From Oasisia sp. SBJ-2009 (lineage: Eukaryota > Annelida > Polychaeta > Sabellida > Siboglinidae): a stretch of 64,000 nt of DNA. This document shows, one piece after another, positions 37,501 through 46,272 of this stretch. The stretch's first letter is position 1. The number at the start of each line of letters is the position of its first letter. Where the stretch lies: contig OZ024865.1 in NCBI GenBank assembly GCA_964017155.1, forward strand, positions 14,691,357 to 14,755,356. The letters run 5' to 3'. The translations under genes were made by a program, and so were the position numbers. The notes below the pieces were generated by a model. It saw only the letters and a program-made list of their open reading frames with translations, ran no database searches and was not told the origin of the DNA.

Positions 37501-37958
37501 TCCTTGAATTTTACAAAGTAGTCTTGAAAAGTCTTGAATTTAATTGTGGTCAACAAAATATTTTTTTGACTCAATTTTTGTGGCGAATAACAGCCAGAAA
37601 AAGGGAAAGCTTATGCACACAAATAACTTGTGCACATTGGGTAATCAGCATTTCATTGTGGTCGGCGCCATTGTTTTCTTAGTCGAGTAAAAATGTTAAT
37701 GTAAACTTAATTTACTGTATATGTAGTTAAAAGTATTGAATAGCCTTGAATTTCAAACGTCCAGATGTATACGGACCCTATATGTAGACTTATACAGTAA
37801 GTGAGAATACTTCTGCAGTATCTAGGATCGTGATATTATCATTTGTCGTTCTTCTGTCAACAGATCCTGAGCCCCCCGTGCTGGAGCCAGAGACCGACGG
37901 CCCGGCCCCCAAGAAACCAAAACAACCTGAAGACAGTGCCACAGACACCAACCGATAA
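26206..37958 (+). CDS. BCL7: BCL7-family BAF (SWI/SNF) complex subunit
   Basis: Eight coding exons: 26206-26297, 31881-31939, 32553-32572, 33485-33656, 34727-34861, 35893-36060, 36585-36635, 37864-37958. They give about 263 residues; vertebrate BCL7A/B/C are about 200-230. The N-terminus RAETRSRAKEEIK...IDKVRKW and EKKWVTIGDTTMKIFKWVP is the diagnostic BCL7 domain. The rest is low-complexity Ser/Asp/Asn-rich sequence ending PAPKKPKQPED, comparable to the acidic tail with a PSKKMK-type basic patch in BCL7A. All junctions use GT-AG and keep frame. BCL7 proteins are accessory subunits of SWI/SNF remodellers in the nucleus. Two ATGs sit at 26206 and 26209; the family normally starts with a single Met before Ser, so 26209 may be the real start. 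Introns hold several mobile elements and two exon-derived minisatellites. Confidence 0.95.
26757..27177. mobile_element. hAT-type MITE, 421 bp, perfect 8-bp TSD
   Basis: Termini GGCACTTATGTACAAGTCGG and its reverse complement, extended to inverted-repeat arms of about 175 bp that are almost identical by eye. Flanked exactly by CAGTTGTA at 26749-26756 and 27178-27185. An 8-bp target duplication is the hAT hallmark. No coding capacity. It sits in BCL7 intron 1. Confidence 0.85.
27257..27404. mobile_element. Near-perfect hairpin (foldback) element
   Basis: Two arms of about 70 bp (TTTATTGTAGTATAATTAAC... and its complement) surround a spacer of under 10 bp around GTCCGTAG. The core reads GACGTTTCGATCCGTCAG...CTGACGGATCGAAACGTC. 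It would form a very stable cruciform or RNA hairpin. Confidence 0.85.
27888..28265 (+). repeat. Left terminal inverted repeat
   Basis: Outer 170 bp match the right end with few differences; the match resumes at TGACCTTCTACAACATT (about 28152) and runs through the palindrome at 28176-28205. Confidence 0.75.
28320..30600 (+). pseudogene. PIN/FEN-like multicopy transposon-borne gene, broken
   Basis: Blocks in order: ITVDQPLYTLAKQIQW (28343), FGGLHIEIVALKALGD, TADSFLKASHVTRTQRAHQI (to about 28620), then after frame breaks FLHDKHPGVYAEFRKGN (28892), DDGGAVGLTENPAALRSWMV, GNPFAENSKDLLVLDSRDLA (29238), VNRLDVVWDEYIADSLK (29492), THEEADTR (about 29780), VDTDVVVLAV, FHAFTGCDTVSCFGGRGK and PPTQAALLQHTKRAAYQ. 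A Cys-rich tail (CGCKKGC...CKC...CTALC) lies in another frame at 30460-30575. I recognise this from memory as a large uncharacterised family with many copies in corals, molluscs and amphioxus. The spaced acids (EEAD, DTD, GCD) suggest a PIN/FEN-type nuclease fold. This copy lacks the N-terminal part, probably has an internal deletion near 29455, and has at least four frameshifts. Confidence 0.75.
29492..30421 (+). pseudogene. Longest intact frame of the PIN/FEN-like gene
   Basis: 309 open codons including EEAD, VDTDVVVLAV, HAFTGCDTVS and ERFVVLLCDRTSS. Ends at a frameshift before the Cys-rich tail. The intact length suggests a fairly recent insertion. Confidence 0.7.
31215..31594 (-). repeat. 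Right terminal inverted repeat
   Basis: Reverse complement of the left end. Contains an exact GCCGCCATCTT at 31292-31302 and a near-match at 31441-31451. Confidence 0.75.
31881..31939 (+). CDS. BCL7: BCL7 exon 2
   Basis: 59 nt completing Trp and encoding EKKWVTIGDTTMKIFKWVP, the most conserved BCL7 block. Donor GTAAGA. Lies after a 5.6-kb intron filled with transposons. Confidence 0.95.
32023..32309 (+). mobile_element. CR1/jockey-like LINE, copy 3 (3' tail only)
   Basis: Matches copy 2 from AAGGAAGAGAGAAGG (25728) to the CTTGTTAAA end almost base for base. Severely 5'-truncated insertion of about 290 bp in BCL7 intron 2, between exons 2 and 3. Only one CTTGTTAAA unit at the tail. Confidence 0.9.
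32553..32572 (+). CDS. BCL7: BCL7 exon 3, 20-nt microexon
   Basis: CTTTGAATCAAGAAAATCAG between TTTTATTCCAG and GTAAGAGG. Adds A-LNQENQ and corrects the phase between exon 2 (phase 1) and exon 4 (phase 0). Exons 2 and 4 could not join in frame without it. Confidence 0.85.
33485..33656 (+). CDS. BCL7: BCL7 exon 4
   Basis: 57 codons plus one base, Ser/Lys-rich (NPVKPMTASLPTDN, SVSGVSLEENSNLSQPSL). Its last 45 bases and donor are the founder of the 69-bp tandem array that follows. Confidence 0.9.
33610..33940 (+). repeat. 69-bp minisatellite containing BCL7 exon 4 donor
   Basis: Five units spaced exactly 69 bp, measured at the GT of each splice-donor copy: 33657 (real), 33726, 33795, 33864, 33933. 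Each unit repeats the exon end (AACAGCAACCTGTC...GACAGCAACACACAAG, later AACAGTAGTCTGTC...GACATGGACAAACAAG) plus GTATTGTC and 24 bp of intron. The fifth copy has ATGTAGAG in place of AGGTATTG. Confidence 0.9.
33941..34330 (+). repeat. Diverged copies of the exon 4-end repeat
   Basis: CAGCCTTACTTGACAGCAATA, CCAGCCCTTGCTTGACAGTAAC, AACTTTAGTATCAACCTGTCC and CCCTCTCTAGACATAACATAC recur with ACTTAACCTTAA linkers. They look like older, irregular members of the same array, extending it to about 700 bp. Confidence 0.65.
34496..34600. repeat. (CT)n and (TA)n microsatellite
   Basis: Short CT run followed by interrupted TA tracts; BCL7 intron 4. Confidence 0.9.
34727..34861 (+). CDS. BCL7: BCL7 exon 5
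   Basis: 135 nt, phase 1 to phase 1, encoding DFPECSDAST, ARKQLLPGFLDEVSQN and GSESNL. Acceptor TTGTTACAG, donor GTGGGC. Confidence 0.9.
   Translation, partial: TFQNVLTRQRRRQCRRLQSPRCPPENNCCLASWMRCLRTAASPT
34915..35190 (+). repeat. Interspersed repeat family A, copy 1
   Basis: Shares GGCTTTATGCAGGATAAAATT..., TTTGGTGG, TATCTATGGTTTTGGAAGAC and a final GGTGGATGGGTCTCTACGTAAAG with 43338-43640. BCL7 intron 5. Class unknown; no clear termini. Confidence 0.7.
35255..35500 (-). mobile_element. tRNA-derived SINE-like element
   Basis: The minus strand begins GATGATGTAGTGGTTGGCAC (A-box-like) and GGGATCAATACCC (B-box-like), followed by a body with GTCGGTCCCGTCTCATTTTA. Position and spacing fit a tRNA-type Pol III promoter. 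Degenerate. Confidence 0.5.
35893..36060 (+). CDS. BCL7: BCL7 exon 6
   Basis: 168 nt, phase 1 to phase 1, acidic and Ser/Asn-rich (DDSTMQSQDSYSNENDS, NEDSNMSF, DSSDADPDMRF). Resembles the DDNSNQS region of vertebrate BCL7. The last 28 bases with the donor are tandemly repeated downstream. Confidence 0.9.
36033..36240 (+). repeat. 33-34-bp minisatellite containing BCL7 exon 6 donor
   Basis: Six copies of GACCCCGACATGAGGTTTG followed by GTAAGTAGTGACAC or GTAAGAATTGACGC. Donor positions: 36061 (real), 36094, 36128, 36162; the last two copies (36195, 36228) have lost the site, reading CTAAG instead of GTAAG. Each unit includes about 28 bp of exon sequence. Confidence 0.95.
36585..36635 (+). CDS. 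BCL7: BCL7 exon 7
   Basis: 51 nt, phase 1 to phase 1, AMSMVGSDNLKHTNDDR. A multiple of three, so skipping would keep frame. Acceptor TTTTGCAG, donor GTAAGA. Confidence 0.85.
37430..37779. mobile_element. hAT-like MITE, 350 bp
   Basis: Termini AGGGTCCGTA and TACGGACCCT, flanked by ATATGTA at 37422-37428 and 37780-37786 (7 matching bases, eighth C versus G). The body has repeated AGGCCTTGAAA/AGTCTTGAATTT motifs. Lies in BCL7 intron 7. Confidence 0.7.
37864..37958 (+). CDS. BCL7: BCL7 exon 8, stop codon
   Basis: Encodes DPEPPVLEPETDGPAPKKPK and ends DTNR-TAA. GC-rich compared with flanks. The KKPK patch in an acidic tail fits the BCL7 C-terminus. Confidence 0.9.
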
Positions 37959-38660
37959 CTGAACGATTTTATTATGTGGAAAAACTATGAACAAGGTCTT
38001 GTCTCGAGGCACATATGGCTGCGGTGTCGAGACAGTGTATGTGGTGACTAGGTGTGAAGTATTTTTAAGTTGAGTGCATCACCTGGTTAAAATGGAGAGA
38101 GAAGCTACCATTCGCGATAGAGGACTGCAGGGGTAACTTGATGATTTGTGAGTGTAGTAAATGTCGATGGTCATTGTGCAGTTTGTCATATGTAGGGACT
38201 TAGAGGTCGTGGTGCAACATTAGTTTAAATGAAGACATTGTAGATGTAGCGGGTTGCAGGTAGGTTTAAGACAGTCACCATGTAGACAGCGGTGACAGGA
38301 TAGTTAATACCCCCAGGGTAGCTAAGACTTCTCAGTTGAGAACATTGTGTTTGTCGAAGAAAAGTCAGTTTTTTTAATAAAAAGGTGATGTGTGAAGTCC
38401 TTTGTCTTTGAGCGATATACAAACATACCTTTTTCCCAGCAAAAATTCAGATGTTGGTGACCACAAGCGTCGGTCATAATATATTAGTGTACACATGTAT
38501 GTGCTAGCTCAAAAAGACAATGACATACCAAGAAATGCATTTAGTGTTTTTATTGTTTCCACCCAGCAATGTACACAAGAGTCGAGGCTGCTGCGAATGA
38601 ACGTATGCATTTTGACGTCATCCTAAGTCGGTCAAATAAATGTTCTAAAATTGCACAATT
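37959..38660 (+). other. BCL7: BCL7 3'UTR
   Basis: Runs from the stop codon to one of two AATAAA signals (38376-38381 or 38635-38640). The second is followed by a T/GT-rich stretch (TTTGTTTGTTCTCTG), so it is the likelier main site. Confidence 0.6.
38635..38640 (+). terminator. BCL7 polyadenylation signal AATAAA
   Basis: Canonical hexamer with a downstream GT-rich element about 25 nt later. An alternative AATAAA is at 38376. Confidence 0.55.
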
Positions 38661-40634
38661 TGTTTGTTCTCTGTAGGAGTGGGTCTCAGACGTTGTTCAA
38701 ACAACCACACCAACATGCGGTTTTGCACACATGGCTCACGAGGTGGCACCAACCATATTATCCGACATGTCATTTGACATATTTTATGAACTTACGTGAC
38801 CAACCTAATGTTCGGTAATTACAACCATATTATCCGACATGTAATTTGACATACCTTGTGAACTTATATGACCATCCTAATGTTCAGTAATTACAACTAT
38901 AATTATTATCCGACATGTAATTTGATATAGTGATATATAATTACACAAAATATGCAAGACAAACATAGATGTCCATCATGTAAATAAGATAATCTACCTA
39001 CTAAAATGCTGCAGGCACAAGTCTAAATAAGAAATATGTTCACAATTCACAGCTATAAACTACAGTGTGTATGTGTGAGTGTGCATGTTCCTGAAACAGA
39101 ACTGTGTACATTGCAATGACTGCTACCCAATGCCACTGATATATAATTTTTATAACTAGAGGTCACAACCACTATAGACAACTTTCTACATTACATAATG
39201 CTCTAACATAAAATATAAATCATAATTCATAGAAACATTTGCACCATGGTCAAGTTTTCAGCAAAACTGATAGTATGTAGAACGGTTCTGTGATGAAAAT
39301 TAATAGTTTGTATATATCTTTAATGTAACTGAAATGTTAGTTCAAATTACTTTTTAGAAAACCATTAATTAAGTAATATTTGCACATGGACCACCTAACA
39401 AGATTAACTCTTACCATGGCAGACATTGGTGTATAATATGTTTGTACTGCAATTCTTTACACCAGAATTAGGTAATAATAATATATTACAGCTGCAATGT
39501 TATCTTTCCAGAAGTTTAGAATATGACTTTAAAGAACTCTATTTAGTGCTAGTAAATTGACTAGGACTAAGATTATGTTGTTGATATAATAAAATTACCA
39601 CTAAAAATTCAATAAAGACAAAGGAACTAACTAGTAATACTGTTGATATGCAACACATATGAACTACATAAAAATTAAATGTTACATTAAAAGACTAGGT
39701 GATTATAAAAGTATACATGTAAAAATCAGTTAGACTTCATTAAAATTATCTCTACTGTAACAGAACAGATTTGGCAGACTAGTCGGACCTGCCTTTTTAT
39801 TACTGATTTTAGAGCAGTTCTATAAAACATAGCTCGAAGTCTTAGTTTCATTTCCATAAAGCAACAATTTGCATTTCAGAAAAATAGCTGCTGCCAAATT
39901 CAAGGCATTTTGTAATACTGTAAACTCTATCTGCTATCTTGATAAATTACAATCTACATATAAGTTAATTCAAACTCTATAGAAACATAGTTAGTTTTTT
40001 GTTTATTCCCATGTAACTGATAAATTATACATTGATGCCAGACAAATCTAAACATATCTTTCAATGTGCCTAGGTACTTCTACATGGCAAGTTTAATGGC
40101 ATATCTGAATGCTAAGCATTGCAACTATTATTTACATAAATGCCTGTAATTAGTTACTTCCATGCAATATTAACAATTTATCATTTTTTATAATCGACAG
40201 CATAGAAATGCTTTATCGTTACAGCCATTTCTACAGAATGTTGACTTGTATTAAATAAAGTTTTGTTTGGAAATATTTCCTGAACTTGAAAATACTGTAC
40301 TCAGTATTACAGCTGTGTCTTAACAATTCATTCATTAAATTTACCTGGATTGTTTTATTTGTTTTCCAATTGAATAATGTAAAGACGTCTTACTCTATTA
40401 TTTACTCTGTTGTAAAAGTAAAGGTCCTTTACATTCATTACACACATGTAAAAATTACATTATGTATGAAATGTGTACAGCATAATATCATAATATAACT
40501 ATCTTTGGTGCATTAACTGTACAGACATTTACTATGAAGCAGATTAGCAAGCTACTCTGCTATTTCGTGTATACTTGCAACACAAGTGTTAGCTTCTAAC
40601 ACGAGTGTTATCTCTTAACACGGGTGCTTCGCCT
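38661..40634. other. Intergenic AT-rich region
   Basis: Between the convergent ends of BCL7 and the minus-strand basic-protein gene. No exon recognised. Contains the tandem duplication at 38751-38925. Confidence 0.6.
38751..38925. repeat. About 72-bp tandem duplication
   Basis: ACCATATTATCCGACATGT...TGACCAACCTAATGTTCGG occurs twice, plus a partial third copy. Confidence 0.85.
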
Positions 40635-40710
40635 TTACACAAAAACGTGTTTCGCCGCTCTCGTCTGGGTAGGAGTTCTGCCACCAGGGGTCGTACGAAT
40701 GTGACTCGCC
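40635..40710 (-). CDS. Basic-protein gene, last exon
   Basis: Acceptor CTGTTTTCAG; completes Arg, then [20 protein letters not shown] and a TAA at 40635-40637. Confidence 0.6.
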
Positions 40711-43700
40711 CTGAAAACAGATTCAGAGGGATTTATTCAAAGACGAAAACTAAGTACTTGAGCACAGTGGCTGAGGGGTAGAGCTTTGGACTCCCGACTA
40801 ATAGAACCCGGGTTTGAATCCTGTGCTGTTGTGTGAAACCACGAACAAGTTTTTCAATCTACGTTGCTCTAGTTCACTGAGCTGTATGAACAAGTACCTG
40901 GCTTTAGACACTGGTGGATATTTGTACGAGCCGCTTTTGGACATTAATTGCTGCATGGCTGGATGCTTCCCAGAGAAGTTGGGATGGTGTTTGATTGCAT
41001 AAGTCTACCAGGAAAGTAAAGTGTAAAGTGCTTTGAGCGTTCCTGAGATAATTTTATATTTACGTTTCAAACACAGCCACAAACATGCAGTGGTGTAGAG
41101 GTGGATTCAAGCATTAGCAGATTATTATTTTCCTACATTTGAAATACCAACATACTAAGAGATTAAACCAAGAAATTGCAGATATTATATAATGACCATT
41201 AGTCCATTACATGTTTTGTCCTAGCCTCGAGCACTTCCAGCAAACACGAACACGTTTCAGCCCCTCGAGTCCACCTGGGATATTAATGCTCTGCCATTGT
41301 TGCCACCAGGGCGGCCAGACATTAGAATAGGGTAGAACATTATAGATACTTTATTGTATGTGTTTCCACCATGAAACAAGGTTCTCAGAATAGACAAATA
41401 AACTGCATTGACTTTACCTAAACGTGTTCATTTACTTGTTTTGAATGTAAGAATACTGTAGCCAATATCAAAAGTGTAATCATTATGACTATGAGTTTTT
41501 CAGTCATATTTAAAAATTGTTGCATCACTGAAAATGGTTACACTTTTCTCTGAATGAGTTCTACTCAATAAACAACATGTGATTTTACGAGAATTGTCTC
41601 TTCTTCTTATGGTTAGCTCATCACTCTACGTTAGCCACATGCCTGTGACTAGAGTATTGCCGAGCTTGGATTTTAGAGTTGTCTTCTCTAGAATTTGTGA
41701 GTCCACTATACGTTACACATTTATTCCCTGTGTGGGATCTTTTACTTCCCCTGGCATAGACAGCAGATAGAAGGGACCACTTTTAGTGTCTCTTCCGAAA
41801 GACACAGACAAATGTGGGGGTGAACGAAATTGCAAAATTTTGAAACGGTGGTAGGTGGGATTGAACCACCGTCCCCTCGATTGACAACCCGGTGCTCTAC
41901 CGCGCGACCACAGCTCCTCACTCTCATTCTGTTCTGGAGGGAGATATCTAGTACCATAGTGTTAGCCTACAGCCCTACACTCACCGGCGTGGTTTCTTCT
42001 CTATCACTCTGTTCAGACTGTCCCCCATGCTGGTCAGTGTCTCAATCCCGGCTGCCATCGAATCTACGTCTCTTGCCAACTGTCCCGGGCTGCTGAAGTT
42101 GAACCTGGTGACACACGGCAGAACTAACATGAAAGATGTCACACATGATATGCAACCAATGGACACTCTAAAAAATTCTATAATGTCTGACATATGTTAT
42201 AATTAGTATAATCATTGTATGTCTGAGTACACGCTGTCCATAATGAAAGTACATCGGTCAGCAATATTTGGTGTAGTGCATTTGTCTCTATTCGAAAGGG
42301 CATTGTTTTAGACATATGAATACCTGGTATACACATTCATTACAGAAGCTTCCGAGCAAGTGTAAAACATCACACACAGAAATATGCAGTATCGTGCTAA
42401 TTAATATATTATTTACTGTTTCATTATTTCAGTCAATTAAATGATTAAGTTTATGTAGGTTTACTAAACACAGTTTTGCAGATAGTAAATGCACAACGTT
42501 ATTTATTATATCCTATATTACATTATAATTATTAATTAAATAAAAACTAGCAACAACCACTTACTGCCAGTTTTTTACTGCCTCTCTTTAAATAATAAAG
42601 CTTTATTTGCCATTTTCTACATGCAAATACATTAAACAAAAAAGTTATGTCAAAAAGGAATGCATTCTGACATTGAATCACATAGTGCCTATGTACAATA
42701 CAATGAAATATGACAAATAAATTTAATACGATATATATATTGTATTAAATTTATTTTGAATTTGTCAAAATTATAGATGTTTAAATACAAATATAAACAA
42801 AGATCATATATATATATATATATATACTTAATATATATTTATATAGATATTTGTATTTAAACATGTATAATTTTGACAAATTAAAAATCTACTTTTAAGG
42901 TCACAGTGAGGCACCTTTTTGGCTCATGGATCCCCATGCGTATCTTGTTTGGGGTGCGTGCGGGGGTAACTATACAGAAGGGGGAGTACATCTCCACCTG
43001 GTCACTCTGCAGCTGGTCAGCGAGTCTCCTTGACCTTCTGACCACTGAGGAGGGCGTCTGAGATATGAGACTGCGAGTGTAGAGACAGGGAGACTCCTCA
43101 AACAGTCTCTTACGGTGACGACGTATCGACGGCAGGCGCAGTTTCTACAACCCACGGCAAAAAACGAAACTGTAAATGGAACATTGTAAGTGCATTTCCT
43201 CCCTGGCACCAAGGTAGTTGTCAATAATGAAACTTTAAATGGAACATTGTAAGTGCATTTCCTCCCTGGCACCAAGGTAGAACTTTGTCAATAACAAAAC
43301 TTTAAATGGAACCAACGCTAAAAAAATTGTGACCCTGTAGCAGGTCTTTATGCAGGATGAAATTATTGCCAGTCACACATGGTTTGGTGGATGTTAACTG
43401 TTAAGCCAGTTTACAAACTTTAAATGTATCTGATGACAAAAAATTGACTACAAACACACATTTACACTCACTTTTGAGGTATAACTGACAATATCTATGG
43501 TTTTGGAAGACATTTTTTTGCTCTTTAATTTTTGTCCTGTCCACCACCCATCCACCCATATTTCTACTCATTCACAACGGTTTTTACCTGTCCAAATGAT
43601 GGGTGGACGGGTCTCTGCATAAAGCTATGCACAGTGTTCCCCTTTAGTAAACTGATGGGTGAATTTGTAATGGGACCAAAAGAAGTTAGTGTCTTATATT

Positions 43701-44076
43701 TATATGATAACATGTATTGATTCCAATATATACATATATATATATATACAATATATGTGGCTGCTATAATACGTTTACCTTAATAAGATTGTCTGGGGTA
43801 AACATACATGTATAACTATAAAAGTCAACGACGTTCTGTTTGCCCATTCAAACATTGTGTATACACAAATATGTATGTATTTTGTATGATGTATTCAATG
43901 TTTTGAATAAAGGAACTACTACTATTGATCCATTTACCTTGCTATTAAATTTAGGTGCCTGTACCTGATTTTAAATAAGAACATAATCATGTCTGGTGCA
44001 CATTTTTTAACTGCATGGAAACCACAAACCTATCTTTTGTTTCTCATGTATATATGTATATATATGTATATATATG

Positions 44077-44137
<61 letters not shown>

Positions 44138-46044
44138 CTGTAGATAAATGTAACCATCCATTAACAGTTCGTAGTAAATAAATGTACGTTAATATAAAAT
44201 AAAAATATTAGTGTTCAAGGCATCAGTGTTGTTACGAGAAAAGGTTGCATCATTTGATCAAAGTTGATTGTTTATCATCATGAGTGAAGTCCACTTTCAA
44301 AGAACAATTGACAAATTCCCAGTACACTGTACATACGGCTTCTGGAGACCCTATTTGCTTATTATTTGTTTACTCAGCTACTGAAATGTCTACTTGTCAA
44401 AGACAGACTTTGTCCATCCTTTGAAAGGGTGGACACTGGTCAGGTCTCTGGAAAAAGCTAATTAAAATATTATGTTTTAGGGTACCACCCTTGAAGTTGA
44501 AAATGTTTCAAACATACTGGTACATGAAGCACACTATAGGGGTGGCATGTCAACAGTCTACCAGTTTAAATGAACTTGTCATTAATTGTCACTTCTCAAG
44601 TCTCAACACAGGGCCAGGGTAATTACCCACATCACTGGGGCAGTTATCACTGCAGGGCATCTACCTGGTCATTTACACTGGCCACTACCACCTGCCTGCC
44701 CACTGTCCACCTGCACAGGTAGATAACATCAGTGGTCAGGTGAGTAATTAACCACACACTGGTGGTGAAGCATTGTTCAATCAGAGAACTTTATTTGTGG
44801 TCATGAATAATGATGCAAGATGTTGTGAGCCATGAATACCTGACCATATTTCCTTCTGTGAAAATTCATCCTTGAGTCACATGTTCAGCTATTTGAAACT
44901 AACTTTGTGGAAATCTATTTCAATTTAAGTGGACAGTTCTATATGATATATATGTACCAGAAGAACAAAAAAGAACAGATTATAAGAATAAATGCAAGAA
45001 TAATAAAAAATATTAGTTTAATTGCCTGTTTTAAATATGTGCTATGCATTGGAAACTGGCCACTGATAATTTCCACAAGAGCTCAGTAGATAACTGGAAT
45101 AGCCACCCGGGGTGTTTCAGTCACACACACACTACAAAAAACATGGTTGTCAAGTCTTCAAAGTTGATTGACAGACCAGCAATTCATGCCACATGGCCCC
45201 CTTCCAACTGACTGATGGGGTGTGCCCCCATTTGAATATCTCTGGGCACCCATCGTATATCAGTTGGTGCCATGTCACACGGGCACACGGTGACAGTGGC
45301 TCGTATCGTATTCCAGGGTGGAGTTTGTTTTACAGCGAACACGTACGCACGGAATGCTGAGCCTGAGTTACGCTCGCATATTATATGCTAGTTACTGTCA
45401 GTGTCACCCAGGAAGATTTTTTTTGCATCGTTCTTTGTTCTTTAGTCACACGCAATAATTAAATGAATAAAATTTCATTATGCGTGGATGCATGGCCATG
45501 GCGGCATATCATTATGATAGGGGGATACTCAGCCATCCGCCATACTGCCCGTCTTTGTTGACAGTCACATGTAATGATGTATGGAGACGAGCCGAGTTTT
45601 GATCAGATTGGTAGAACTATTGCTAACAGTAGTTTCAGTTACCTGTCTGAGCGCGCCAAGGGCCTCCTTCGGCTTAATCATGACCGACTTCATCCTCGTG
45701 AGCGTCCCCGTCTTGCGCATCCCTCGCTTACGCGTCGCCCCCGACTCCGTCTTCTTGGCCGACCTCCTCGACCTCGTCTCCGACGGTGGCGGTGTGTTCG
45801 TTCTGTCCGTCAGTAGGCAATCCTCCGCGTTCACAGATCTGCTCTTGCCCCAGTTGCGAGCCCTCTGTATCCAACTGTCGTTCTGGGAGTCGCGTCGCGC
45901 TTCCACTGACAGCTTGCGCCATGAGAGTCCCTCGATCACGGAGCGTCGCGGCGCCATCGTTTTCCCGTGCGCTTTCAAAACGTCGACTCCTTTGAAAATC
46001 GCGCCATGCCCGATCCCGTCGTGCACCGCGCGCGCGTCGAACAC
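40635..46044 (-). CDS. Small basic protein of unknown family
   Basis: Minus-strand exons at 45643-46044 (or from ATG 45957) and 42881-43144 join in phase 0 and give a complete frame of 221 (or 192) residues, rich in Arg, Lys, Ser and Thr ([61 protein letters not shown]). Two further exons, 41985-42104 and 40635-40710, join each other in frame and end in [22 protein letters not shown]. They do not join 42881-43144 in frame at any canonical site I could find. Either 42881 is one terminal form, or an exon is missing, or these are two genes. The basic, SP/TP-containing sequence suggests a nuclear or chromosome-associated protein, but I do not recognise it. It is transcribed divergently from HIP1. 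Confidence 0.55.
40759..41050 (+). mobile_element. tRNA-derived SINE, copy 1
   Basis: A box in GTGGCTGAGGGGTAGAGC, B box GGTTTGAATCC (40811-40821), body with GGCTGGATGCTTCCCAGAGAAG, and tail AAAGTGCTTTGAGCG. Matches 46993-47329 in inverted orientation. Confidence 0.85.
41700..41918 (-). mobile_element. tRNA-derived SINE, second family
   Basis: Minus strand: GCTGTGGTCGCGCGGTAGAG (A box), then GGTTCAATCCC (B box, 41857-41867), then a body with GTCTTTCGGAAGAGACACTA. The left boundary is uncertain. Confidence 0.75.
41985..42104 (-). CDS. Basic-protein gene, third exon
   Basis: 120 nt, [19 protein letters not shown] and [19 protein letters not shown]. Acceptor GTGTCACCAG, donor GTGAGT, leaving two bases of a codon. 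Helical in appearance. Confidence 0.6.
42110..42700. other. AT-rich intronic sequence
   Basis: Nothing coding recognised on either strand between the second and third exons of the basic-protein gene. Confidence 0.4.
42715..42880. repeat. Nested AT-rich inverted repeats
   Basis: A hairpin AATAAATTTAATAC...GTATTAAATTTATT at 42716-42755, then longer arms TTTGTCAAAATTATAGATGT... (42761-42793) and the complement (42848-42880) around a TA tract. The outer arm abuts the stop codon of the exon at 42881. Confidence 0.75.
42881..43144 (-). CDS. Basic-protein gene, second exon (with stop)
   Basis: Starts after GGGTTGTAG in phase 0; 87 codons then TAA at 42881-42883. [35 protein letters not shown]. The last residues (LTVTLKVDF) run into an inverted repeat, so the native exon may end earlier at an unrecognised donor. 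Confidence 0.55.
   Translation of the reverse strand, partial: KLRLPSIRRHRKRLFEESPCLYTRSLISQTPSSVVRRSRRLADQLQSDQVEMYSPFCIVTPARTPNKIRMGIHEPKRCLTVTLKVDF
43150..43312. repeat. About 66-bp tandem duplication
   Basis: AACATTGTAAGTGCATTTCC and TCCCTGGCACCAAGGTAG repeat twice with a partial third copy, just upstream (in gene orientation) of the basic-protein second exon. Confidence 0.85.
43338..43640 (+). repeat. Interspersed repeat family A, copy 2
   Basis: See 34915-35190. Ends GGTGGACGGGTCTCTGCATAAAG. The same orientation relative to the window. Confidence 0.7.
43641..45560. other. Intron/intergenic sequence
   Basis: Intron of the basic-protein gene. Only a TA microsatellite and scattered repeats seen; no exon recognised. 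Confidence 0.5.
44045..44135. repeat. (TA)n/(TATG)n microsatellite
   Basis: TATATG units grading into pure TA. Confidence 0.95.
45643..46044 (-). CDS. Basic-protein gene, first coding exon
   Basis: Open from ATG 46044 ([14 protein letters not shown]) to donor CAG|GTAACT. The internal ATG at 45957 ([13 protein letters not shown]) has a better context and may be the start. Strongly CpG-rich. Confidence 0.6.
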
Positions 46045-46260
46045 CTGCCTCCGCCGGGCGGCGCCACCGCACCCATCCCATAATAGAAATATCGTAGTGT
46101 CGGTCTGGAAGTGGGAGGGTGATTAAATGTTCTAGTACATTTTTTCACGCGATGGACTAATGATATCCTGAAGCCCGTTCACACGATGGCGTCGGTGCAC
46201 ATACCGAGGGTTCGAAGCAATCGCGGAAAGACGCAAGTACAGATTGACCGGGAGAATTTC
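45643..46260. promoter_or_regulatory. CpG-rich divergent promoter of HIP1 and basic-protein gene
   Basis: Dense CpG over about 600 bp in an otherwise AT-rich region, spanning the first coding exons of two divergent genes. Their candidate start codons are 142-229 bp apart (46186 on +, 46044 or 45957 on -). No TATA box. A GGAAGTG (ETS-like) lies near 46108. Confidence 0.6.
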
Positions 46261-46272
46261 GAAAAGAATCAG
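46186..46272 (+). CDS. HIP1: HIP1 exon 1
   Basis: 29 codons, MASVHIPRVRSNRGKTQVQI then DRENFEKNQ; donor GTTTGT. The last eight residues match RExFxxTQ of vertebrate HIP1 proteins. The start is the first ATG in the CpG-rich region in this frame. Confidence 0.88.

Noticed and set aside
41857..41918. Genuine tRNA gene
   Set aside because: tRNA-like head only; it continues into a repeat body, so it was called a SINE.
45574..46126. Plus-strand open frames of 80-181 codons
   Set aside because: They lie antisense to the CpG-rich first exon of the minus-strand gene; GC-rich sequence has few stops, and the minus frame has the splice donor and an in-phase second exon.
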